A stretch of 64,000 bases of DNA from Rhynchonema sp. JSB1_4 (GCA_030248065.1 JASAMV010001482.1:1-64000), one strand, 5' to 3'. Shown: positions 33,701 through 45,430, counted from the stretch's first letter. Notes: a model not told the origin generated them from the sequence alone. Made by a program: numbers and translations.

Positions 33701-35017
33701 CCTTTTACCTACCCACCTACCTACCTACCTACCTAAAATAGAGCCCCCCAAAAATACAACCCCCCCTAAACACAAAACCCGAGGGGAGGGGTTGGGGGGT
33801 GTCAAAAACCGTAAAATCTAAAATACAAGGGGGGCTGATTGTTTTCACTGACCCCTTTTGGGGGGCTCTATTTCAGGGAATTGGGGGGTCGGGCCGGGCC
33901 GGGCCGGAGATTTGGGGGTCGGGCCGGGCCGGGCCGGAGATTTGGGGGATCGGGCCGGGCCGGGCCGGCCAAACCCGGCCCGATTGCGACCTCTGATAGA
34001 GCCCCCCACCGGAATAAAGCCCCCGCCCAGCCCCCCCAAGTACTACCCTGGCCATTTTGGTAAAAAAATTGGCATTTTTTGCGGCAAAATCGCGGGATAC
34101 CGGGGTCTCCCACAAACAACAATATTTAAAAAACTGAACTGAACCTGAACGTCCTGTGTTTCCTGCGCGTGCATCATTTGTAGCGCCGACGGAGTTCTTG
34201 AATGTTTTGCTGCTAAATGTGATGCCGATGGCGTTCTTGAATGTTTTGCTGCAAAATGTGATCCGATGCACAATGGTGATGAACAGAGATTAGGATCGGG
34301 CCGGGCCGGGCCTTGTCGGGCGGGGCCTGGCCGGGCCGGACTTGCCTCGGCCCGAATCGCTCAAATTTCAAGCCAAAAAAACGCCTTTTTGACCAAATAT
34401 CTCCAAAAATTGCGCTTCGCAGGCGGACCTAAGGCACAGGCCGGGCCGGGCCGCGATTTTGGACTTTCAAATCGGGTCGGGCCGGGCCGGAGTTTTGGTC
34501 AGTCGGGCCGGGCCGGGCCGAAGCTTGATCCTAATCTCTGATTCCAGTCATTTAGTTTCGGAAAAAGAAAATAATTACAAGAGAAAATGGCAGCGGAGGA
34601 TTAATTTTGTCGCCTTGGTTATGTCTCCAGTTGCAAACTCGCCGCAGGTAGACGGTCCTAGCCGTCCTAACTGCACTATTTAAGGACTGCAGTACAAAAG
34701 GAAGAGAGAGAGAGCGCATGCTGGCTGGCTGGTAGAGTGAAAACAGGTAATAAACCAACGATTTTCGCCCGCATGTGTGTGTACATGCGCTCATTTTGCC
34801 TTATAGGTTAATAAAAGCAAGTACTGGTCATACCGTCTACGAAATGATATGATCGGTCATTATGTAGGTAAAGCGTGGCCACACAATGATGACCAAATGG
34901 GGTCCTCTTACCTCCGAAAGGGGCTCCCGTCGATGTTGAACTCAGTGTGAATGCACCAGTTTGCCCTCGCTGCTGTTGTTGTTGCTGTTGCTGTTGTTGC
35001 TGACCACTTGCACTCAT
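30763..35017 (-). CDS. large polyQ-starting protein, possibly SLX4-like C-terminus
   Basis: Minus-strand exons read from Met at 35017 (MSASG then a run of about 11 Gln; exon to 34912). They continue about 33578-33485, 33407-33279, 33149-33048, 32673-32580, 32210-32130, 31970-31836, 31790-31632, 31567-31380, 31316-31223 and 31151-30763 (TGA 30765-30763). Most joins fit; the join of the first exon to 33578 does not, so an exon is missing. The product has Pro-rich and acidic stretches. Its C-terminal exon contains FVIHDKQGTKSERWFFVTEE and then LGITYGLKPARKKQAALVQM. The last phrase resembles the helical end of SLX4 (GLKPLPxRxMVxKLxxIY), but the upstream part shows no SLX4 landmarks, so I leave it unnamed. 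Intron 32673-33038 is a 125-bp tandem repeat. Confidence 0.55.
32673..33038. repeat. tandem repeat, 125-bp period, about 3 copies
   Basis: Units start at 32673, 32798 and 32923 with ATGCCTGAAAAGTCTATGAA and end AAGTCGTCTCATGAGTTACT. Copies are nearly identical, so expansion is recent. It sits in an intron of the minus-strand gene at 30.8-35.0 kb. Confidence 0.9.
33880..34530. repeat. GGGCCGGGCCGG low-complexity blocks
   Basis: GC-rich blocks (33885-33970 and 34293-34345, 34438-34525) made of GGGCCGGGCCG with GGAGATTTGGGGG spacers, plus a short direct repeat (GTTCTTGAATGTTTTGCTGC, twice near 34200). Between them is ordinary AT-rich sequence. Open frames here are artefacts of composition. It lies in the first intron of the minus-strand gene. 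Confidence 0.8.
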
Positions 35018-36364
35018 AAATTGCACAAAGTTTGTTCAACTTTAAATTTGCTGCGCAAGCAGATAACCTGCTGACTCACACACATTTCCATCTTCTGTGG
35101 ACCAAAGACACACATATGCAAACTGCAAAAACAGCAACAAAACGCCTACAGTCTTCCCGTTTTATGGTGACATGATCAGAACGACTCATTCTATGACACC
35201 ATAGGAATACTGCTATGTACCTGCCTAGCGGCACATCGGACACAAAAAACACGCGTCGCAAAATATGAATCAGATTCACGGATTCACCATACAGAGGGAC
35301 GACTGTATTTATACTGCTGCTAAACGCTGTTACACCCGCACGGAAGCCAACCACATGCGTTTTTGGTGAAACAAATCATGTAAAATATTATGCGGTGCAA
35401 AGTACGTCTGAATATGCATACATAAATATATATTTACATGTGTCAGATATGTATTACAAATGTTATTAACATATCATGTAAAACTTCTGTGTACGTCACA
35501 TAGTTGTGTTTTTCCAATGTAATTTGACAATTTGTATTTTGCGCACAAGAAAAATCACCAATACAGTAACCCAATTAGAGTGCCTCGAGTGCCTTGCCTA
35601 CAGTAGGTTTCATTAGAGTGCCTTGAGTGCCTCATCCCGTTCAGTGCACCCTGTCGCTAAGGCACTCAAGGCAGTCGAAGCACTCGAAGCATCCTAACGG
35701 TTACGGCCCCCAGGCGAGGCCCCGCCGGAATGCGCCATACGGTTTCTGTTTGGGGGCCTTGTTGGAAAATTGCATAGAACCACCGAGACAATACTGTTGA
35801 AGTCCGTTTTTGCACTTGCAGCTTTTTGTCGATATAACTGTTGATCAAGCCACGGTGCATATATCTGAAAGCACAAGCCCTGCTCAGGACTAACAAGGCG
35901 CATTGGCGGAAATTCGAAATAATGCTGTTTTTTCTGTGCTTTTGATGGCGTTTGGGCGAGCTTATCTTGATTTCTCTATTTTTGTTCTGGAATGCCATGT
36001 CTGAATCACCGCACCGACAGCTAGATTTCAAGTTAAAATGATGTAACCATTGAATTCGTTGCAGATTTCAGATTTTATTTTGTTTTCGACATCATTGTTT
36101 CGCAATCACGACCAACCCTTCCTATTTGGCCGATCCTTTTGTAACCAACCATCGCTCAAGGGTCCACACAACGCAAGATTGCCTTTGCCGCTTTGCGGTG
36201 TTCTCTTTTTTCGAGAAGCGAACAATTGACTGCGGTCATGTTACCAACCGTTTCTCACTGTTTCAGAATCTGCAGCGAAAGAGACCGAAATCGGACAAGT
36301 GTTTTCCTGTTCGAAAAGATTTCAACATTTTGAATCCATTGTCATCTTGAGCTGAAGAAACAAA
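35018..36364. other. intergenic spacer with repeat fragments
   Basis: Between the minus-strand gene and membrane-protein paralogue B. It holds the TACAGTAACCC end, the 51-bp inverted repeat and AT-rich sequence. No convincing coding exon is seen. Confidence 0.6.
35657..35708 (-). repeat. right copy of the inverted 51-bp repeat
   Basis: Partner of 30082-30132 in opposite orientation. It is preceded at 35563-35573 by TACAGTAACCC and by GAGTGCCT(T/C)GAGTGCCT repeats. Confidence 0.7.
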
Positions 36365-37477
36365 ATGGCGTTGAAAGTTATTGGTGAGTTGAACGGAGGG
36401 CCAGAGAGTTGACAGACAGTTTGTTTGTTTTGTGTTGGCTCGGAAAAAAATTCCAAAAGAATAACTCGGCTGATCTGAAGTTTGATACTGGTATAGCTTT
36501 ACCGTCATATGATTTTCCATAAAATGTGCACTGCATATTCTGTCCTTTCAGTTGGTGCCATGTGTCTGATTTCGATGCTGGTCTGCGTGCGTGCCCAGTT
36601 TGGACACGAGAAGGAGAAAACCTGCTACGTCACCGATGACTGTGAGTTTGAGCTTTTTTGATTGTCAAATACATATTGCACAATATTCAAATGAATTTGC
36701 TTCAAATGTTTTGTGGTTTATCCAGTGTGTAGGTAGGTTTTTGAAATTTGGATACTGTATACCCACCGTATTTGTTTCGAAACTTTTTTCAAATCGAATA
36801 CTTTGGTCCCAAATCTGTGGCTTTGGTCTCAAAAAGTGACTATGCGCTCAGGTATAACTTCAATAACATTCCTTACAGTAACTGAAAATGGCCATGTCCC
36901 CAAAGTGCCCTTGTCCCTGTTTCAGGCGACGAGACATGCGAGCTGTGGGAGCAATGCAAAGTGTCACGTGACCAGGCGTGCAAGGTGTTTGGCGTGCTGC
37001 CAAATCTGTTCAAAGACGTTTCGCTGTACCACACGTGCGAATGGAATTGGCCCGTGTGAGTGCTGTGAAACATCACGTTGCCTTTATTGTTAATTTTTGA
37101 ACATTCACGTTTGAGCGTAACCTTTGACCATCAGTCAGTGTGTTTGTTCCCGCGCGCTGTGTGGTTCTTCTTTCGATGCGAAACAGTTTTCGTGAAATTA
37201 TGCGCCCGTGTGAAACATCAGCACGCTGCATATCTATAATTTGACCAAGTGCTCACGACGGTAAGTCACCATGACCGAATATTATGTGAAGCCAGAATGA
37301 TAATCTTGATAATGAGGATCTTGTGCAAAAAAGGTCTTTGCGCAAGCGTACAGATAAAATTTGAAATTTAAAAATTGAAATCCGCTCACTTTTATTCCCA
37401 GGTTGATCATCGGGTTCGGGTTCGTCTTGCTGCTGCTCAGTTGCTGTGTCGGCATCATGCGATGCGTCTTTGGATGA
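36365..37477 (+). CDS. small Cys-rich single-pass membrane protein, paralogue B, 104 aa
   Basis: Exons 36365-36383, 36552-36641, 36926-37055 and 37402-37477 total 315 nt in frame. Met at 36365 starts a signal peptide that continues across intron 1 (MALKVI, then GAMCLISMLVCVRA). The ectodomain has DDCDETCELWEQCKVSRDQAC and ends HTCEWNWPV. It is followed by a transmembrane helix (LIIGFGFVLLLLSCCVGIM) and the short tail RCVFG. Exon phases match paralogues A and C. Two copies of TGAAACATCA lie in intron 3 (37066, 37211). The three members differ greatly in sequence, keeping mainly Cys positions, the W/D-x-P before the helix, and Cys at the inner membrane face. Confidence 0.85.
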
Positions 37478-37836
37478 AACAGTGACAGTTATGTATTGAC
37501 AGCGCGGGTGATTGTTGTGATTCGTTCTTAGGTATCCATAATCTGATCTCCGTCTGTACATAGTTCACCTCTATATACCGAAGTTGTTCGACAGAAAACT
37601 TATTTACAAATGGTAGTTTGCAATTTGCTGTTCCTTCGTTTTATACTTGTGATTTGAGCGACATTTCGATTTTTGCAAACAAATTATCTGTCAATCATTT
37701 TTCTTCTTGTTCTGTCCCGCACTCTTACCGATTTTGTTACAGCTTACGCGTTTGTGTTTCAGATGATTTTCACTTTATTTCTATAATTTAGAAAAAAATG
37801 CCTCAATAACGGTGCTTGCTATATGCAACATTTTAT

Positions 37837-38127
37837 GGGCTCCACCAGATAGACCCGAAATCCGAAACCCGAAACATAAATTTTTTCTATGTCCATGTTT
37901 CGGGTTTCGGGTTTTGAAAAAAAAACCGAAACACGAAGCATGATAATCGCAAATGTTTCGACTGACTGTATAAATTGTTCACGTCAGCTACAAGTGGCAA
38001 GACCAAAACATTTTCGATTATCATGCTTTGTGTTTCGGGTTTCGGGTTTTTTTTCAAAACCCGAAACCCGAAACATGGACATAGAAAAAATTTATGTTTC
38101 GGGTTTCGGGTCTATCTGGTGGAGCCC
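37837..38127. mobile_element. 291-bp inverted-repeat element, GGGCTCCACCAGATAGACCC ends
   Basis: Near-perfect palindrome. It starts GGGCTCCACCAGATAGACCC, ends with its reverse complement, and contains CCCGAAACCCGAAACAT units in both orientations. The flanks read TAT on both sides, consistent with a 3-bp target duplication. Confidence 0.9.
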
Positions 38128-38514
38128 TATCCTGATTTTATGCACCACTTGATGTATTATGCATCTTGTCGTTGCGCGCATATCCAACATTCAATTTCAA
38201 ACAGTGCAGCTTGCTGCTGTATTCTTTTTTTATGACATTGGTTGAATGAATTAATCTCATATCAGTCGATTGTTTGTGAACAAAGTCAATAAATAAAGTT
38301 GTGCACCACAGCAATACAAGTGTCTATCAAGTGCAGGCCATCAAGCAAATTTAATCGCATGAAAATCCAACCTCCAGTTTGTAAAAGAAATCCGTTCACA
38401 TTTTCTTAATTCTGGGTCTTATTCGAAAGTTTCGATCGTCATCACTTTCAATTTCACTTTGCATTTCGAAAATCACCACCCATACCACGACGACACGAAT
38501 ACCAGTAACAAATC

Positions 38515-39277
38515 ATGCTCGGTTAGTTTTTGGTGCTAGAAAGAGCTCATCAGGTGAATTGCGCCAATCTGTGCTTTGGGTATTTTTCAGTTTTCATTTT
38601 TGTTTGTCTTCCTATTTGGATGGATGGTGCACCAGGTCATCGTCAGTGCCATTGCACCAGAAGACGTCTGGATACCCATGTAATCAGCATAGTTTTGGTG
38701 TCCAGTTTTCATCATGTCTGTTCTGACATCTGTAGCAAACAATATTTTGTTATCAAACATAAATTCATTCTGCGGCATGACATATTCAGAAATTCGAACA
38801 GTATGTACCGTCACAATTATGATATCGACGTTGGTCGGGCAAATGTTGGCTGATGAAGAGATCAATAACACAAGCATCTGCTATCCGGACACGAAATGTT
38901 GGGTGATCTTGCATTTTTGAGTCAGCGTAGCATCTGTTTCCATTTTTTGGACTGCCTTGTATAATTACCATACCATACCTATAACTGCACAGGCGGTGAC
39001 CACTGTCAATTTTATGAAAACTGTGTGAAGGGCAATAACTGCGATTGGCCGAACAATACGTATGATGAAACGCGTCTAAAATCGATGATCAAACATCACT
39101 GCCAATTGGACTATCCCATGTGAGTCCTATAGTTTCTTATTTTACTTCAATTATGTTTATGATAAAATTGAACTTGTTTTATTTAGGATCTACGCGTATG
39201 CAATTGGTGGTACGGCGGTAGCGCTTCTAATCATACTGTTCTGCTTCATGCTGTACTGCTGTAACATGAAGAAGTGA
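38515..39277 (+). CDS. small Cys-rich single-pass membrane protein, paralogue C, 110 aa
   Basis: Exons 38515-38521 (only ATGCTCG), 38790-38897, 38993-39119 and 39187-39277 total 333 nt in frame. The product has a signal segment (VTIMISTLVGQMLA), one NxT site, the signature PDTKCGGDHCQFYENCVKGN, a second NxT site, HHCQLDYPM, then a transmembrane helix (AIGGTAVALLIILFCFMLY) and the tail CCNMKK. Closest to paralogue A by the shared K-C-G-G-x-x-C-x-F-Y-x-x-C signature. A 7-nt first coding exon is unusual but fits the phase-1 first intron of paralogue B. No known domain is recognised. Confidence 0.8.
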
Positions 39278-40275
39278 AGTGATTTTGGGAGATTATGCAC
39301 GACAGATTTTTTTAATTGAAGAACATTTATTATAGCTTCGTTTTTTAACCACTTGATTTTTTAGTAGCCATTATGTATACTTTCTTAATCTTCGACTGCA
39401 ACTGGCGGACAATGAGAGGAGGTGTGGTACCGCAACACAAGCCAATGAAGTACAGCACGGGGTTCACTAGTTTCAGGGAATCATTTGGCCGCAGTACCTT
39501 TCTTGGGCACTGAGTTACCCGAATGCATTTTCCAGATAACATTTCGATGTGGGTTTTGTGTGACGGGCAAAAACGCAAACTGGACAAAAATTTAGTCTGT
39601 GAGCAAAGCTTAGTAACTATGTCGTGCCATGCTTGGTGCTAACAACACCATAAGATGGATATGCACAAACAGTGACATGAAAAATAACTACAGTATACTC
39701 TGACAATAGCTTTGTGAGAACCTTTAAAACGCGATGCCTGATCCGCAAAGCTGATTATGCGTGTATTAGTTTTTAAAAAGTTTTAGCGCAACTACAATCG
39801 AAACCAACTTATAAAAAAACCAAATTTTTATTGCGCTGAACGAACAAACGCACGAATGAGACGTGACAGCATGAATGCACAGGAACTAAAACGCTAAAAT
39901 ACTAAAAGATCGATTCCCCGAAGAAAAATACTTTGATGGCACGGCACGATGTTCGGTGCGAAAGAGATAGACAAGACTTGAGGCTGCAACATCATAGTCA
40001 TAAACAGGGACAATGGATAGATCCGCATGAATAATGGATCATAATTTGAGGATATCGCGACCGAGAAAAATAATATAAAGCTGCCATTTGATTTTGACAA
40101 TCGCATAATGCACGCACATGATTATGGAATATCATTTGACAAATGAACAGAACGCGTCGTGATCAACAGAATCAAGAGTGACGAATAAACTGCAGTGCAA
40201 AAAAAGTAATTATTGCACTGAATCACAGTGACCGACCACGCACAAGGAATGAATATGATTATATTGTGATCGTCT
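39278..40275. other. intergenic spacer, nothing recognised
   Basis: AT-rich sequence between membrane-protein paralogue C and the 3' end of the first F-box gene. I see no exon with matching splice sites and no clear repeat structure. Confidence 0.5.
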
Positions 40276-41851
40276 TTATCCGACATCTTGGCACTGGACA
40301 ACACATTCGCTCACGTTGAATGAAAAACGAGAATTGCATCTGAATACGAAGTCAGTGACGTTGCGGAACTGAGCGCGCAGTGCCGATTCAAGTTCGGCTT
40401 GTACAAAGGGGGTCACCAATGCAGCACCTTCATCCGTGTGCGTTGGTTGATTAAAACGCATGACCAGATTCAAGTCTCGCATGGGCGTGGTGCAGAATCG
40501 ACTGATGGCCGTGGCGAAATCGGCGTGTGAAATCGTCACATGAATGTCACCACCATGACCGCCGAGTCCCGCCCATCGCAATGACGCACATCGGCCGAAT
40601 GACTCCAACATGGTGCGGAAGGTCGGCGCTGACATGACAACATCATCGTGTTCATCTCGACTGTCGTCGTCGCCGAAATCTATTGCATTCAGCGCAATGT
40701 ATTCCAACCGCATTGGTGGATTCACAGCGATGGCATTCAACAATCCTTTGCAGTGCAGATTGTTAACGCAAATCTCACGCAGACTTTGAAGGCTTGGCGT
40801 CAGCATGCCGGTCAGGTTGTAATGGGAAAATGGCTCATGTTCTGAAACATTAGTCTGGCACACTCTAGCAAATTAGAGAACCGATAGTTTTACCCGCATG
40901 AAACAGCACTCACCACGGACATCAAGGTGGTGCAGTTTGGTTGAGAACGGCAAATTGTGGAATGATGTGACGAGCTGTTCGATAGCGTATGAAATACTCT
41001 TCGTATTGTTGATGTATAATTTGCGCACATGACGGCAGTGCTGAAAAACACGAAACATCACACAAGCAAGGTCTTGCAAGCAAGTTCTCGCCTTGCGAAT
41101 CGCAAGATCACGTACATGAAGCAGTGGCATTACGACACGACCGAACATAGCGCGGTTGTCGGTCGTTTGCTCGATCTTGTGATCCAATCGAACCATCAGA
41201 AGACAAGGTGCTGGATCATCGACATCTTCAAGCAATTCGAGATGTGAGCCGACATCTTCAGTCTGGAAATTTGTATCAAATCGAGTAAAACAAGCGCTCA
41301 ACGAGCCGAAAACAGCAAAATAAAGTAACAAGCGAGTGCCATACCCAGACTGAAAGACTTACTGAACGACTCCAGATGTCAACCCTGACAACGTGCTGCC
41401 AGGCGGTATCGGTGTTGACCTTGTCCCTCCAGGCCCGACACACGCGACGACACGCCATTTTGTCCCTGATGTTCACGACGTGCTTGAAGATGGACGACAA
41501 CGTCACCGTGGACTTGTCATCGCCATACAGCAATTGCGCTGGGATCTGTGAACAAACCAGCGAAACAGAACACGGTAATATCGTCGACAGGTTGAATCAG
41601 AATACCAGCGAGTTTCGCTATTGTCTGTGCTTTTTATTTTCCAAGTGCCACCAGGTATTTTTGTTCGTCATTCGTTAAAAGATTGTAACACCGACATTGA
41701 ACACGACACATAACATCAAGATAGCTCAAATGGATAACCATATTAATCGTACCATGAGATCGTCATTTTGTTGTGCGTTTGAATCTATCTGGTCTTCAGA
41801 GTCGATGCTGCAGTGCTTTGGGCACTTTCGATGTGGGTTCACAGGTTCCAT
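40276..41851 (-). CDS. F-box protein, array member 1, 373 aa
   Basis: Five exons on the minus strand: 41851-41753, 41545-41363, 41262-41116, 41040-40914 and 40841-40276, all in phase (1122 nt). Exon 1 is a short hydrophilic leader (MEPVNPHRKCPKHC). Exon 2 is the F-box: IPAQLLYGDDKSTVTLSSIF then KMACRRVCRAWRDKVNTDTAW. This resembles the canonical L-I-F...VCRxWRxL pattern that binds Skp1 in SCF ubiquitin ligases. Exons 3-5 form a substrate-side region with LRR-like phrases (HVRKLYINN, FSTKLHHLDVR, PPMRLEYIALNAIDFGDD) and a conserved RFCTTPMRDLNL segment. The other array genes share this layout and the same phase-0, 0, 0, 1 intron pattern. Probably a cytosolic or nuclear adaptor; its target is unknown. 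Confidence 0.85.
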
Positions 41852-42107
41852 TTTGCTCTTACGAAACCAGACTCGATTAACTTGGTTAAGACAAGTCCAA
41901 CCCCGGCTTTCCAACCAACTTCCGCTGAAAAATCCGGGTGATTCCATTATTGATGACGACAAGGTCACATGAACAATTCGAAATCCGACCGTTCATTTTG
42001 TCGTCGTCAGATCTAAGGCACATGTAGCCCCAGCGAGGTCCGGCAATAACAGCTATTTTGGCAAATGCAAATTTAATCAAATCTCAAATCGAAAGTTTTA
42101 CTTGCTA

Positions 42108-42346
42108 TAGTAAATTTCCAAATTCACTGCCGCACAGTAAAATACGTCCCATAGTTAATGTCAAGTTATAAACCCGAACGCTAACCATGCGCGGTTCTGA
42201 AACATCGCGCGCAGCTGCCTGGCTGGCTGTCAAGCTGCACTTGTGTGTGCTGCCCGAATGTTTCAAAAGCTGACTTTCGGGTTTAGAACGCAACGTTAAC
42301 TATGGGGCGTACTTTACTGTGCGGCAGCGAATTTGGAAATTTACAA
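42108..42346. mobile_element. 239-bp inverted-repeat element with TA duplication
   Basis: Starts TAGTAAATTTCCAAATTCAC and ends near the reverse complement (GAATTTGGAAATTTAC). It is flanked by TA on both sides. The duplicated segment at about 44970-44980 carries the uninterrupted site (CTTGCATAATCTGAATC), which proves insertion after the duplication. Confidence 0.88.
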
Positions 42347-42436
42347 TAAATCTGAATCAGAACCGCATGAAGACAAGTAGCGTTGATTAAAGCACAATGT
42401 AAAACACACGGAATGAATGACGATGTTTTTGGCGAC

Positions 42437-44707
42437 TTAATCCAGAAAATAAAAACAATGGATAACACATTCATTTACTTTGAACGAAAAATCAGAATTG
42501 CATCTGAATGCGAAGTCAGTGACGTTGCTGAATTTAGTGCGCAACGCAGTTTGGAGTTCGGTAGCTGCAAAGCGCGTCACTGATGCAGCACCTTCATTCG
42601 CGTGCACTGGTTGGTCAAAATGGATGCTCAGATCCAACTGTCGATGGTGTGTGGGGCAGAATCGAGCGATGGCCATCGCAAAATCGTCATGCGAAATTCT
42701 CACACGACGACCTGTCAGTTGCGCGTCTCGCAACGCGGCACATCGGCCCAGCCACTCCAAGACGTTATGGAAAGTCGACGCTGGGATCGCTGCAAGATTA
42801 TCGTCATCTCGACTATCGTCTTCATCGTCACCAAATGCATCATACAGCCAAATGCGTTCCAACCGCATTGGTGGACTGTCAGCAGTAGCCTTCATCAACT
42901 TATTACAATGCTGGTAGGACAGTTCAATCTCACGAAGAGTTGGAATGCTCGGCGTCAGTAGACTTGTCAGGTCACGATGGGCAGCGGACTTACCATAGCC
43001 TGCATAATGCCGCAAATGTTTATTTATCATACTCTACGAAATATGTAATTGAGTGACTGATTGATTTTTATCGAGCATTGAACACGCAACGAATTGACCA
43101 TGGGGAAGCTCGTTAAAAGAACAGACAATTCGTACAGTGGCATTGCTATCGACAGAAACGATTGGCTTGTTCGCATGAAACAGCACTCACCACGGACAGA
43201 CAGGCGACGCAGCCTGGTTGAGAATGGCAGATTATGGAACGATGTCGCCAGCAGCAGGACGGCGAATGAAATAGTCTCCGTGTAGTCGATATGTAATTCG
43301 CACACGCGACTGCAGTGCTGCAAAACACTAAACATCACCCAAGAACGTACGTGCATGCTGCAAGTTCTCGTCCAGAGAATCATAACGCCAAAATACACTT
43401 ACAGACATTAGTGGCATCACGAAACGATCGAACATATTGCGGTTGATGGATGTTTTTTCGACCTCGCGATTCAATCGAAGAAAGAGATGATGCACTGGAT
43501 TACCGTCGACATCATCGATAACTTTACGCAATTCGAGATGTGTGCGTTCATTTTCAGTCTGGAAATTAGTGTCAATAGATCGGCATAAGAGATCAAGAAG
43601 CCCAAATCACAAAGGACCACCATACTAAACTAAAACTTACTGAAATCCAGCGGATGTAGATAGCGACAACGTGCTGCCAGGCAATATCGGTGTTGACCTT
43701 GTCCCTCCAGGCCCGACACACGCGACGACACGCCATTTTGTCCCTGATGTTCACGACGAGCTTGAAGATGGACGACATCGTCACCGTGGACTTGTCATCG
43801 CCATACAGCAACTGTGCTGGGATCTGTGAAGAAACCACCGAAATAGAACACGGTAATTGTCGACAGGTTGAATTGGAATACCAACGAGTTGTTTTATTGG
43901 GTGATATTCTCGAAACGGTGTAAAGGCCAGTTGGGTGTAAAGGTCGGTGGAAAGCTCGGTGTGAGAAAGTTCAGTGTAAGCTCGGCGTAAGCTTGTAACA
44001 TTGCACGCTGAGCAAGCAGCAGACGCGCGTTTCTAAACGATAGGTCAACTTTGACAGTCTGCTGTTCAAGTGTAAACCGTTTGTTTGCAATATTTTTTGT
44101 TTAGGCTGGTTGCACAAGCGTTTGGAGCCGTTTTGATTTCGTGCTGCGATCAGTTAGTGACGTCAAAATTTTTGGCACCGCCGTCAAGGAATGTTCAATT
44201 TCTCAACAGCCTTACGGCGAAATGTTAGGTAACTTACAAACATGCCTTTAAAACGTCTGTGCAACCAGCTTAAGTGAACCAGATTGCAAACAAACGATTT
44301 ACGCTTGCACAGCAAACTGTCAAAGTTGACCCTTCGTTTAGAAACGCGCGTCTGCTGCTTGCTCAGCGTGCAATGTTTCAAGCTTACGGTGAGCTTACAC
44401 TGAACTTTCTCACACCGAGCTTTCCACCGACCTTTACACCCAACTGACCTTTACACCGTTTCGAAAATATCACCCATTGTCTGAGCTTTTTATTATCCAA
44501 GTGTCACCAGATATTTTTGTTCCTCATTTCTCGAAAGATTGTAACACCGACATTGAACACACGACATATGACTTCAAGGTAGTCCAAATGGATAACCATT
44601 AATCGTACCATGAGATCGTCATTTTGTTGTGCGTAAGAGCCTATCTGGTCCTCAGAGTCGATGCTGCAGTGCTCCGGGCACTGTCGATGCGGGTTCGCAG
44701 GTTCCAT
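42437..44707 (-). CDS. F-box protein, array member 2, 375 aa
   Basis: Exons 44707-44609, 43823-43641, 43558-43403, 43317-43191 and 42999-42437, in phase (1128 nt). The leader and F-box are close to member 1 (MEPANPHRQCPEHC; KMACRRVCRAWRDKVNTDIAW). The C-terminal exon has diverged more (PTLREIELSYQHCNKLMKA, RFCPTHHRQLDLSIHF). Intron 1 is long only because it carries the 577-bp element at 43899-44475; without it the intron would match member 1 (about 207 bp). The frame is open throughout. Intergenic sequence between members 1 and 2 carries another inverted-repeat element (42108-42346). Confidence 0.83.
43899..44475. mobile_element. 577-bp inverted-repeat element in F-box intron
   Basis: Starts GGGTGATATTCTCGAAACGG and ends CGTTTCGAAAATATCACCC. 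The arms are about 190 bp. Flanks are ATT on both sides; the paralogous intron near 41620 has a single ATT, so the target duplication is 3 bp. No open frame of transposase type. Confidence 0.92.
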
Positions 44708-45101
44708 TTTGCTCTAATGAAACCAGGCTCGATTAACTTGGTTCAGATATGTCCAACCCCGGTTTTCCAACCAACTTGCGCTGAAACTCCGGGCGATTCC
44801 ACATTAATGAATGACGACAAGGTCACATGAACAATTTGAAATTCGACAGTTCATTCTGTAGTTGTCAGATCTAAGGCACATGTAGCCCCAGAGAGGTCCC
44901 GGCAATAACAGCTATTTTGGCAAATGCAAATTTAATCAAATCTCAAAGTGAAAGTTTTACTTGCATAATCTGAATCAGAACCGCATGAAGAGAAGTAATA
45001 GCGTGGATTAAGCACAATGTAAGGCACAAGGAATGAATGACTATTATTGATGTTTTTGGCGACTTAATCCAGACAACAAAAACAATGGATAACACATTCA
45101 T

Positions 45102-45360
45102 TTACATTGAAAGAAAATCAGAATTGCATCTGAATGCGAAGTCAGTGACGTTGCTGAATTTAGTGCGCAACGCAGTTTGGAGTTCGGTAGCTGCAAAGGG
45201 CGTCACTGATGCAGCACCTTCATTCGCGTGCACTGGTTGGTCAAAATGGATGCTCAGATCCAACTGTCGATGGTGTGTGGGGCAGAATCGAGCGATGGCC
45301 ATTGCAAAATCGTCATGCGAAATTCTCACACGACGACCTGTCAGTTGCGCGTCTCGTACC
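45102..45360 (-). pseudogene. F-box gene fragment, last exon only
   Basis: Copy of the 3' half of member 2's last exon (VRDAQLTGRRVRISHDDFAM, RFCPTHHRQLDLSIHF). It stops matching at the phrase GCGCGTCTCG near 45356. A 1-base deletion in the A-run of GAAAGAAAATC shifts the end, so the conserved FSFKVNEC becomes FLSM and stops. It belongs to a larger duplicated block: 44.48-45.36 kb copies about 41.62-42.73 kb. Confidence 0.82.
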
Positions 45361-45430
45361 GTGTAACACGAGTGAATTGATTGGCACGCAAAGTATCCCT
45401 TCATGATGAGAGTCACTGGTACAGACTTCA

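Noticed and set aside
33839..34541. Gly/Pro/Arg-rich open frames on both strands
   Set aside because: Composition follows from GGGCCGG repeats; no splice sites or homology.
36365..39277. Assignment of the Cys-rich membrane proteins to the nematode CX-module family
   Set aside because: The Cys spacing and the missing CCG-type ending do not match what I know of that module.
42480..42917. 145-residue plus-strand frame, with similar ones at 45037, 45724 and 48962
   Set aside because: They lie antisense to the conserved last exons of the F-box genes and recur only because those exons are duplicated.
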